20,047 nucleotides of DNA, from NCBI GenBank assembly GCA_029933635.1, contig JAOZNS010000026.1, forward strand, positions 1 to 20,047, in the 5' to 3' direction. The notes below the pieces were generated by a model. That model was not told the DNA's origin and made no database searches. It worked only from the letters and a program-made list of their open reading frames with translations. Both the position numbers and the translations under genes were made by a program. Shown piece by piece: positions 1 through 6,594 of the stretch. Each line of letters opens with the position of its first letter. Position 1 is the first letter of the stretch. This stretch comes from Candidatus Zixiibacteriota bacterium. GTDB lineage: Bacteria; Zixibacteria; MSB-5A5; SM1-73.

Positions 1-2
1 AT

Positions 3-365
3 TATGCGGGTGTGGGCTTAGCTTACCTGAAAGAACACAAAGGTTGGCTTAAAGATTTTGATTTCAAGATAAGCTGGAAAAAAAACGTCTTTTTGTCCAA
101 TCAGCCTATCTTTGCCCAGACCTATGAAGAGTTCGACAATTTCATCTATTGGCTCACCTACAGAACAAATTTATTTCTGTCCAAAAAAGCCTTCTGCTTC
201 GGCTTAGGTTACAGCGCCACTCATCGAGGGAGCGAACCACAAAGGGAATTTTTCGGAGGGATCGGCTTATCTCTGCCTGATTTCGCCTCTCTTTTCAGCC
301 AGAGGCTAAAAAAGCCGACCAAATTCCTGGAGATATTTTATCCTAATCTGAGGGTAAAATTCTAA
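3..365 (+). CDS. C-terminal fragment of unrecognised beta-rich protein, possibly outer-membrane barrel
   Basis: The reading frame is open to the left edge and ends at TAA (363-365), so only about the last 120 residues are present. I do not recognise the family. The fragment shows short alternating hydrophobic/polar stretches rich in aromatic residues, for example around DFKISWKKNVFL, FIYWLTYRTNLFL and FGGIGLSLPDF, and the chain ends LRVKF with a terminal Phe. That pattern is typical of strands in outer-membrane beta-barrels, where a C-terminal aromatic residue aids recognition by the BAM complex. This assignment is inference. A GTG at 12 is not needed as a start because the frame continues upstream. 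The next gene on the same strand begins 301 bp downstream, so an operon link is not evident. Confidence 0.55.
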   Translation, partial: YAGVGLAYLKEHKGWLKDFDFKISWKKNVFLSNQPIFAQTYEEFDNFIYWLTYRTNLFLSKKAFCFGLGYSATHRGSEPQREFFGGIGLSLPDFASLFSQRLKKPTKFLEIFYPNLRVKF

Positions 366-666
366 TCTTCTTCCCCTTCCATTTTGACCGGCATATAAGC
401 ATATAACTTTAGGCAGAATACCTTCTTTCCCTCTCAAATAGAGGAAGAGACCAAAAAAGCTTTATATCTTCTTAAAGTCGCGAAGATAGGATATGAGCCT
501 AAAAGTCAGGAATCTGTTTTTCTGCGCAAAAGAAGCACAGTCAAAAATTCAACCTTTCTGACGTTTTAGCCGATACAAGCTTTGTGATGTACCCGCCAGG
601 ATGGCTCAGATTTTTAGCTTGCCGTAGCTTCATTTTGATTAACCATATCTCATTTAAAGGGGGCCT
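366..666. other. Intergenic stretch without recognisable gene
   Basis: Roughly 300 bp between the barrel-like fragment and the HD-GYP gene. I see no convincing ORF, RNA gene or terminator. A short CCTCT/AGAGG hairpin lies near 433-447 but has no T-run. The only clear signal is the Shine-Dalgarno-like AAAGGGGG just before the ATG at 667. The promoter for the downstream gene should lie here, but no good -35/-10 pair stands out. Confidence 0.5.
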
Positions 667-2292
667 ATGAACAGCAAATCCAACATCCAAGACTTCGTTT
701 CCAATTCATCTAAAGATCGGGAATCCAGACCGGGCGAAAAAACAACACCGCTCCCTTACTTTCTTATTTCCCCAGAGACAGACACGCAAGGACCACCCCG
801 CCAGAACAGACCTCACATTTTGGTGGTGGACGATGAGGAATACATCTGCGAAGTTATAAAAGAGATGCTCTCCAGTGAAGAATACCAGATCGAGACCATA
901 ACAGATCCAGAGAGGGCTCTGGAGTTCATAAGAACTCAACAGGTGGATCTGGTTCTAACTGATCTGATAATGGGGAAAAAGTCTGGGGTGGATGTGCTTA
1001 ATCAGACCGTGAAATCTCATCCGGATGGAATTGTTATCCTCATGACCGGACATCCTACCATAGAGAACGCGGTGACGGTCCTAAAATCAGGAGCTTACGA
1101 CTATCTGGTTAAGCCCTTCTCCATGGACACCTTAAAGGCGGTAATCAAGCGAGGTTTGGAGAAACAAAGGCTTTATAGAGAAAACATAAATTTGAAGGAG
1201 ACCGTATCCCTCTACAAGATCAGCGAAGCCATGGGGTCCACCATCAAATTGGATTTCCTTCTGAATCTGATTCTGGAGACCGCCATCAAGGAGCTGGAGG
1301 CGGACATGGCATCGGTTTTGCTTCTGGACGAAAAAAGCAACCGGCTGATCCCCAAGGCTTCCTTGGGGGTGCCACTGGAGATGAAAAAAAGCGGGCTTCT
1401 TAACGGACAGGATAACATCTCCAAATGGGTGATCAAACATGGCAAACCTCGTGTCTGTGATAAAGATCAAATTGGACAGCGTTTTCTTTCTTATAATTTA
1501 AGGAAAAACATTAGGTCGGTTGTGATTCATCCTTTGATGGCCAAGGGAAAGGTTATCGGAATTTTAGTTTTGATCAGATGTGAAGGTCAGATTTCCCCCT
1601 TCACCACTGGACAGCTTCATTCCCTTTCCATCATCGCCTCCAAGGCGGCTTCTGCTATTGAAAACTCCAGGTTATATGAAGAGCTGAAGGAATCTTATCT
1701 ACAGACTCTCACCGCTTTAGCCAATGCGGTGGAGGCACGGGACATATATACCCGTGGACATACCGAAAGGGTATGCCAAATGGCACAATCGCTGTGCAGA
1801 GAGATGGGATGGGATGAGGAAAAACTATGGGAGGTGAAGATGGGAGGAATCTTGCATGATATCGGAAAGATCGGGGTGCCGGATGCCATATTGAATAAAG
1901 CTCAAGCCCTAACCGATGAGGAATTCGAGGTGATGAAGAAACATCCCCTCTCTGGGGCGAAGATACTAGAGGATATCAGTTTCTTGGCTCCTGCCATCCC
2001 CTACGTTTTATACCATCACGAGAGATTCGATGGAAAAGGGTACCCCTTTGGATTGCGAAACGATCAGATACCTATTCAGGGACGTTTGATGGCGGTGGTG
2101 GACACCTTCGACGCCATGACCAGCGATCGACCATACAGAAAGGCAAAAAGCTTAAAGATGGCTTTAAAGGAAATTGAGGAGTGTGCTGGCACTCAATTCG
2201 ATCCCCAGATCGCTCGCCTGTTTTTGAATGCCTGGGAGAAGGGAAGAATCAACAAAAGAAAATTGCAAGTTAAAAAAAATCACAAGTTTTGA
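667..2292 (+). CDS. Response regulator with GAF and HD-GYP domains (putative c-di-GMP phosphodiesterase)
   Basis: 541 aa, cytoplasmic. After a low-complexity N-terminus of about 48 residues comes a receiver domain (50-165) with the acidic pair D55-D56, phosphoacceptor D99 in LVLTDL, T127 in LMTGH and K149 in VKPF. A GAF domain follows at about 185-335. An HD-GYP domain spans about 345-520: H365, the H397-D398 pair in ILHDIGKIG, H426, the H450-H451 pair and the diagnostic GKGYP at 456-460. HD-GYP enzymes hydrolyse cyclic-di-GMP, so phosphorylation at D99 and a GAF ligand probably control turnover. All key catalytic residues appear intact. No histidine kinase or GGDEF gene lies in the window, so it is an orphan here. 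The ATG at 667 has a strong Shine-Dalgarno (AAAGGGGG, about 4 nt upstream). c-di-GMP as substrate is inferred from the family. Confidence 0.93.
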   Translation: MNSKSNIQDFVSNSSKDRESRPGEKTTPLPYFLISPETDTQGPPRQNRPHILVVDDEEYICEVIKEMLSSEEYQIETITDPERALEFIRTQQVDLVLTDLIMGKKSGVDVLNQTVKSHPDGIVILMTGHPTIENAVTVLKSGAYDYLVKPFSMDTLKAVIKRGLEKQRLYRENINLKETVSLYKISEAMGSTIKLDFLLNLILETAIKELEADMASVLLLDEKSNRLIPKASLGVPLEMKKSGLLNGQDNISKWVIKHGKPRVCDKDQIGQRFLSYNLRKNIRSVVIHPLMAKGKVIGILVLIRCEGQISPFTTGQLHSLSIIASKAASAIENSRLYEELKESYLQTLTALANAVEARDIYTRGHTERVCQMAQSLCREMGWDEEKLWEVKMGGILHDIGKIGVPDAILNKAQALTDEEFEVMKKHPLSGAKILEDISFLAPAIPYVLYHHERFDGKGYPFGLRNDQIPIQGRLMAVVDTFDAMTSDRPYRKAKSLKMALKEIEECAGTQFDPQIARLFLNAWEKGRINKRKLQVKKNHKF

Positions 2293-2494
2293 ACCCTTGA
2301 GTCTTAAAAAAATAAACCTGCGCCCGGCATCCCAAAAATCACCTTTAGAAGTTGTTCTGTTTTCGTCAAATATGACAAAGACCGACTTTCGTATATTGAA
2401 TTAAGTCTCAATGATTTCTTCTGCCATCTGGTCAAAACGGAAGGCGTCTTGGTTCGCTTCTGAAAATTTTTTAACAAGTTTGCCAAATTTTTTG

Positions 2495-2522
2495 TTGACA
2501 GAGGCGGAAGAAATGATATATT
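2495..2522 (+). promoter_or_regulatory. Sigma70-like promoter of the flavin-reductase-like gene
   Basis: TTGACA (2495-2500) is a perfect -35 hexamer. A 16-nt spacer separates it from TATATT (2517-2522), one base from the -10 consensus. Predicted transcription starts near 2529, giving a leader of about 150 nt before the ATG at 2679. No known riboswitch consensus was recognised in the leader. Confidence 0.72.
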
Positions 2523-2678
2523 AAGTCACTCGGTCTTTCAGATCATTTAAGAAATTACAAAAATCCTCCATCAATTCATGCCTCCTCAATGAGTGAGTGG
2601 TCGTGGATCAGCCGGCAGGAAATAAGGGCATAGCCTATAGCAGTTCAAAATAGTTAGAAATCAAAAAAAGGAGTTGTG

Positions 2679-3281
2679 ATGAAAAAAACTGTTGAGAAGG
2701 TGGACTACGATATCAGCGGATTACGGGCAGTCGAAACGTTCCCTATAGTGGACGGACTACGTTTCCCTCTGGTGGGACAGACGGCGTTAATTACTTCAGT
2801 GAATAAAGAGAAGATTCCTAGCTTAGGAGTCAAAAGTTCGATCTCCATCTTCTCCTCTCGTCCGGCAGTGGTTGGCTTTGGCTGTAATACCAGCCATCTC
2901 ACTGCTAAAAATATTCTCTCCACCGGGGAGTTCATCATCAACGTTCCTGGCACGGAGTTAGCCAAAAAGATTTGGAAAATAACGGAGATCGAACCAACCG
3001 GAGAGAAGGAGATAAAAAAGGCTGGGTTAACCCCGGTGAAGTCAGCCAAGCTCTCCACTCCTCGTATCGCAGAGTGCAAAGCTCATCTGGAATGTTCATT
3101 GGATTGGACCAAAAAATACGGCGAGGAGATGGTGATATTCGGACGGGTGCTTCTGGCCTCTGTGGATAAGAAGGTGGTGGAGGCAGACGTTCTGGAAAGA
3201 TATAAGCATCTGAAGCTGTTCGCTCAGTTGGATAACGGACTTTATGGGGTAATCAAGGAGGCGAAGAAGCTTTCTTCTTGA
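2679..3281 (+). CDS. Flavin reductase-like, FMN-binding split-barrel protein
   Basis: 200 aa from the ATG at 2679. An in-frame GTG sits at 2676, but the AAAGGAG Shine-Dalgarno ends at 2673, only 2 nt from GTG and 5 nt from ATG, so ATG is preferred. The sequence resembles the flavin reductase-like family (DIM6/NTAB group): VGQTALITSVNKEKIPSLG near the N-terminus, FSSRPAVVGFGCN and HLTAKNILSTGEFIINVPG are the usual FMN-contact strands and loop, followed by a C-terminal ECSLDWTKKYGEEMVIFGRVL segment. These proteins bind FMN, and some reduce it with NAD(P)H; the substrate cannot be read from the sequence. It has its own promoter and stands alone on the plus strand, with a long convergent intergenic region to uvrC. 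Confidence 0.85.
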   Translation: MKKTVEKVDYDISGLRAVETFPIVDGLRFPLVGQTALITSVNKEKIPSLGVKSSISIFSSRPAVVGFGCNTSHLTAKNILSTGEFIINVPGTELAKKIWKITEIEPTGEKEIKKAGLTPVKSAKLSTPRIAECKAHLECSLDWTKKYGEEMVIFGRVLLASVDKKVVEADVLERYKHLKLFAQLDNGLYGVIKEAKKLSS

Positions 3282-3334
3282 GCAAATTCTTACCCAAACC
3301 AATCCCAGCACAGGTTTGCGATAAAAGAATTACG

Positions 3335-3388
3335 ATGAAGAGACGGATATTCTCTTCTGTGTCCACAGAAAATGTAAGTTGTTACATT
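3335..3388. repeat. Hairpin pair sharing motifs with the 204-bp repeat (possible decayed copy)
   Basis: ATGAAGAG (3335-3342) and GATATTCT (3346-3353) recur, with 2 nt different spacing, at 3652-3659 and 3665-3672 inside the 204-bp repeat. They are followed by a 6-bp hairpin TTCTGT-GTCC-ACAGAA (3355-3370) and a 7-bp hairpin AATGTAA-GTTG-TTACATT (3371-3388). The segment TGTAAGTTGTT (3373-3383) also occurs at 8568-8578 beside the right repeat. This may be a degraded family member or the weak 3' end of the flavin-reductase-like transcript. Confidence 0.3.
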
Positions 3389-3624
3389 CTACCCCTTTTT
3401 CAAACCCTTATAGTTCTTTATTGATCATTCACCCTTAGGACCACGGAAATTGGAGCCTCGCCTTGTTAAAGAAGTTTTAGCTTAAAACAAAGTCTGACAT
3501 TTTAATAAATGCTTACAAATCTGCTTTTATCATAGAGATCAATCGATGTTCTGGGATTGCTTATCTGGGGCAAGATCTCTTGGGTATAATTTCCTCAGAT
3601 ACCAAGGGGGTTAATCAGAAAGGA

Positions 3625-3828
3625 CTCTTCAGAATTTTCCGCAGGATTCAAATGAAGAGGAACAGATATTCTAATTATCCCCACAATTTAACACGGTTTT
3701 AAAAGCCTGCACGAGATGATTTCGGGTGGGGGCAAGTCTTCAGATTAGCCCTTTTGATCTGGTCAGTTGACTCAAATGAGGTGGAGCTAAAGCTTCACCC
3801 CTATACCTTCACTTTTTTATTTTCTCCT
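3625..3828 (+). repeat. 204-bp inverted repeat, left copy
   Basis: This segment is base-for-base identical, as reverse complement, to 8582-8785. It contains no long ORF. On this strand it folds into H1 (CTCTTCA at 3625-3631 with TGAAGAG at 3653-3659, and GAATTTT/AGGATTC inside), H2 (GGGGGC 3728-3733 with GCCCTT 3748-3753, inner AGTC/GATT, loop TTCA) and H3 (GGTGGAGC/GCTTCACC, 3780-3799), then a run of six T at 3813-3818. G-U pairs in all three hairpins favour this strand as the RNA strand. Beyond 3828, similarity continues at 15/17 positions (3829-3845) before an unrelated 120-bp element. It lies in the convergent gap between the flavin-reductase-like gene and uvrC. Confidence 0.97.
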
Positions 3829-3845
3829 ATCAATAACTTACAAAA

Positions 3846-3965
3846 GGAGCTGTTGCCCAACTCCATTGGCAGGGTTAAATGCCCGGCCCCATGGTTGTTA
3901 AGTTGTTGTCTCCAATAGGGGCGGGAATTCATTCGGCCCAACAATCAGACTTCGGCAACAGCCCC
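3846..3965. mobile_element. 120-bp MITE-like palindromic element inserted beside the left repeat
   Basis: The ends are 12-bp imperfect terminal inverted repeats: GGAGCTGTTGCC (3846-3857) and GGCAACAGCCCC (3954-3965), with one mismatch and nine consecutive paired bases. AAAA flanks both sides (3842-3845 and 3966-3969), compatible with a short target-site duplication in an A-rich target. The interior is strongly self-complementary, including GGGC/GCCC around 3917-3937 and ATTGG/CCAAT. There is no ORF. The right copy of the neighbouring repeat lacks this insert: its sequence runs from ACTTACAAAA straight into a hairpin, and similarity to the left copy resumes after the insert (TTTGAGAA, then ACCCTT). 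No transposase is nearby, so it would be non-autonomous. A structured RNA or REP-like palindrome is the alternative. Confidence 0.55.
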
Positions 3966-4005
3966 AAAATTTCTTAAAACTATTTGAGAAGGACCCTTAA
4001 GAAGG

Positions 4006-5871
4006 TCAACTTTGTGAGTGGAAATATCTATAGATATTATGAGCTACCTTTTCATTTATATCCTTAATCTGTAACAGCTTTTTTAAACTCGCTTCTTTGA
4101 TTTTCTCGACTGAGCCTAAATGTTTAAGCAAAGCTTCTCTCCTTTTTGCTCCCACGCCTGGAATTTTATCCAGCTCAGATCTTATGGTTCTTTTCTTCCT
4201 CAACTTTCTGTGATACTCGACCGCAAAGCGATGAGCCTCATCCCTTATTTTCTGAAGGAGCTTTAACGAAGCAGAACCTTTGGGAATCATCAAAGGATCA
4301 GACCTCTGAGGCAAAAAAACCTCATCCAATCTTTTAGCCAAAGCAACCACGTTCTGATTTTTGATTCCCAGGCTGTTTAAGGCTTGAACCGCAACGGAGA
4401 GTTGTCCTTTCCCACCATCGATCAACACCAAGTCTGGATATTCCTGCTTCTCTTCGGTCAAACGGATGAAGTATCGGCTTACCACCTCTGCCATCATAGC
4501 AAAATCGTCCTGTCCTTCGACAGTTTTGATCTTAAACCGGCGATATCGACTTTTCTGGGGACGCCCGTCCTGAAAGAAAACTAACGAGCCCACCGCATCT
4601 TGAGGACCCAAATTAGATATATCGAATGCGGCGATCTTTCGGGGTAGCACGGACAGATACAGGTCTTTTTCCAGTGCTTTGATCACCTGAGGAACTTTCT
4701 TTTTGGCCTCAGCTCTTTGCAACAAAAGCTCATTTAATGAAAGCCTGGCATTATAGTTGGCCATCTCTAAAAGTTTGAATTTTTCCCCTCTCTGAGGAAT
4801 GATGATCTTTACCTTTCCCTCCCTTTTTGAAGAGAGCCAACTCTGAATCATATCCTGATCATCCATCTGGGTTGGAAGAATTATCTCCGGGGGCACCACC
4901 ACCGAATGCATATAGTATTGTCTAAGGAAGGTGGACAAAATTTCCTGGTCAGTGCTTTCTTTAAAACCTGCGAGATGAAAATTCTGCCTGCCGATTAAGA
5001 CCCCCTCTCTTATCTGTAAAGCCACCACCGAGATGTCCTTTTTCTCTCGAGCGAAGGCGATGATATCCCGATCCACCTGCTCCACATCCGCCACCTTCTG
5101 TTTTTCCATCACGCTTTCCAATGCTCGAATCTGATCCCGGATCAAAGCCGCATTCTCGAACTCCTCCTTAGATGCATATTCGTTCATTCTATCCTTTAGG
5201 AGCTGGAGCAAAAGATTGTTCTTGCCGGAAAGAAAGAACAAAACGTTTTTTACAATCTCTTGGTACTCCTTTTGCGAAACTTTTCCCTCACAAGGTCCCA
5301 GGCATCTTTTGATATGATAATCTAAACACAATTTGATCTTTCTGGTGGAAGGAAGCGCATAGTTACAGCTTCGAATGGGAAAGACCCTTCTGAGAATTCT
5401 CAGGGTCTGCCTCATGGCTTTGACGTTGGTATAGGGACCGAAGTATTTGGCCTTATCCTTTTTCACCCTCCTTACCACCAAAACCCGGGGAAAGCTTTCA
5501 TTGGTTACCTTCAGATATGGGTATCTTTTATCATCCTTTAGATTCACATTATATCGGGGCTTGTATTCTTTGATCAGATTAGCCTCCAGAATCAATGCCT
5601 CCATCTCCGAGTCGGTGACCAAATAATCGAAGTCCGATATCTTCGATATCAGGGCAGATATTCTGGGGTGATAGGGAGGGCTGTCGTGGAAATAAGCCCT
5701 CACTCTGTTTCGCAGGGATTTAGCTTTTCCCACATAGATTATCCTGCCCGAGCCATCCTTCATCAAATAGACCCCGGGCTTGGTGGGGAGGTTTTCAAGT
5801 TTGTTGCTTAATTCCATAAGATCCGGTATTATCCTTCTTGGGTCGGGCGTCTTTGCCGACCGCTTTGCCAT
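4006..5871 (-). CDS. uvrC: Excinuclease ABC subunit C
   Basis: 621 aa; makes the dual incisions in UvrABC nucleotide excision repair. Domains: GIY-YIG nuclease (about 33-110: GVYLMKDGSGRIIYVGKAKSLRNRV) for the 3' cut; four cysteines C169, C182, C190, C194 in the spacing of the UvrC Fe-S cluster; UVR motif (about 222-258), which binds UvrB; RNase H-like endonuclease (about 405-555) with D417 (FDISN), D485 (LIDGGKGQL) and H547 for the 5' cut; tandem helix-hairpin-helix at the C-terminus (565-618). All expected residues are present. The ATG at 5871 lacks a good Shine-Dalgarno. Met19 at 5817 (MELSNKLENLPTKPGVY) matches the usual family N-terminus and may be the true start. It lies 42 bp downstream of the NlpC/P60 gene, so co-transcription is likely. 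Confidence 0.98.
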   Translation of the reverse strand: MAKRSAKTPDPRRIIPDLMELSNKLENLPTKPGVYLMKDGSGRIIYVGKAKSLRNRVRAYFHDSPPYHPRISALISKISDFDYLVTDSEMEALILEANLIKEYKPRYNVNLKDDKRYPYLKVTNESFPRVLVVRRVKKDKAKYFGPYTNVKAMRQTLRILRRVFPIRSCNYALPSTRKIKLCLDYHIKRCLGPCEGKVSQKEYQEIVKNVLFFLSGKNNLLLQLLKDRMNEYASKEEFENAALIRDQIRALESVMEKQKVADVEQVDRDIIAFAREKKDISVVALQIREGVLIGRQNFHLAGFKESTDQEILSTFLRQYYMHSVVVPPEIILPTQMDDQDMIQSWLSSKREGKVKIIIPQRGEKFKLLEMANYNARLSLNELLLQRAEAKKKVPQVIKALEKDLYLSVLPRKIAAFDISNLGPQDAVGSLVFFQDGRPQKSRYRRFKIKTVEGQDDFAMMAEVVSRYFIRLTEEKQEYPDLVLIDGGKGQLSVAVQALNSLGIKNQNVVALAKRLDEVFLPQRSDPLMIPKGSASLKLLQKIRDEAHRFAVEYHRKLRKKRTIRSELDKIPGVGAKRREALLKHLGSVEKIKEASLKKLLQIKDINEKVAHNIYRYFHSQS

Positions 5872-5913
5872 TTTTTAGAGAATTCTTAAATGAGTTAATC
5901 CATGGGAAACTAC

Positions 5914-6462
5914 TTAAGGAATCACCCTTCTGGCACCTCTATATCTTTTCTTATAATATCTTTCATCAAGAGATGATACGATCACTCCAAAACCCTTCAT
6001 GGAGTGCACAAATTTGCCATCTTTTGTGTATATCCCCACATGAGATACGGAAAACCAGCCGTCTGAAAAGAATACCAGATCTCCATAGACCAAATCCTCT
6101 TTATCCACTTTCTTTACCAGCTGGTAAAGTTTTTTAGTGCTTTGCGGGAGGGTGAAACCAGCATATTCTCTATACACTTCTACCACTAGACCCGAGCAAT
6201 CGATCCCTGCCCTGCTTGTCCCTCCCAACTTATAAGGGGTTCCCAGAAAGGAGTTGATTATCCTCCCCATCTTTGCTTGGTCTATTTTGCTTTTACTTTT
6301 TCTTCGGAGTGGAAAAGCTTTGTCACTTTCCTCCGTTCCTTTTGGACCAACAACCTGCCTTTCCTCTTTCCTGACCGTTTCTGAGGTATATCGAGGATAG
6401 GAAGCACAAGCGAAGAAAATCAAGCCACCTAACAACACCGTTGCAAAGATTTTTTTTGGCAT
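5914..6462 (-). CDS. NlpC/P60 family lipoprotein (putative cell-wall endopeptidase)
   Basis: 182 aa. The N-terminus (MPKKIFATVLLGGLIFFAC) is a lipoprotein signal peptide; C19 of FFAC is the likely lipidated cysteine, so the mature protein should sit on the membrane facing the periplasm. A charged linker (28-65) precedes the NlpC/P60 domain (about 66-180): catalytic C89 in GIDCSGL, H141 in SHVGIY and H153 in FVHS as the third polar residue. Such enzymes cleave gamma-D-Glu-diaminopimelate or related peptidoglycan peptide bonds; the exact bond is not predictable. The ATG has a strong Shine-Dalgarno (GGGGGTG, 4 nt upstream). It lies between the SpoIIE-type phosphatase (132 bp) and uvrC (42 bp) on the same strand; no functional link with repair is evident. 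Confidence 0.92.
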   Translation of the reverse strand: MPKKIFATVLLGGLIFFACASYPRYTSETVRKEERQVVGPKGTEESDKAFPLRRKSKSKIDQAKMGRIINSFLGTPYKLGGTSRAGIDCSGLVVEVYREYAGFTLPQSTKKLYQLVKKVDKEDLVYGDLVFFSDGWFSVSHVGIYTKDGKFVHSMKGFGVIVSSLDERYYKKRYRGARRVIP

Positions 6463-6594
6463 CTTTCACCCCCATTGATCTGTTTCAACACTCTTTCACC
6501 ACAAGGGAAAATTCGGCATCTCCTGTTCTAACAAGACGAAGAGACTAATCATGAAAAAAACAGCTTTTCAGATCCTCTCCGAAGCAATTTTGGC

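Noticed and set aside
602..622. TGGC...TTGC pattern before the HD-GYP gene, resembling a sigma54 promoter
   Set aside because: The GG-GC spacing is several bases too long for a -24/-12 promoter.
2304..2486. 60-codon minus-strand ORF after the HD-GYP gene
   Set aside because: No recognisable family or Shine-Dalgarno; composition is that of AT-rich non-coding DNA.
2593..2625. Ten-codon GTG-started ORF in the flavin-reductase-like leader, possible leader peptide
   Set aside because: No ribosome-binding site, no codon bias for a regulatory amino acid, and no terminator/antiterminator pair seen.
3371..3388. AATGTAA/TTACATT hairpin as intrinsic terminator of the flavin-reductase-like gene
   Set aside because: The stem is AT-only apart from one GC pair and the T-run begins about 10 nt too late.
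3585..3590. Perfect TATAAT 35 bp before the left repeat, possible promoter for a repeat RNA
   Set aside because: No acceptable -35 hexamer at 16-18 nt, and the right copy has no equivalent upstream sequence.
3625..3828. Repeat as a CRISPR or tRNA-related element
   Set aside because: There are no short regularly spaced direct repeats and no cloverleaf; it is one long unit present twice in inverted orientation.
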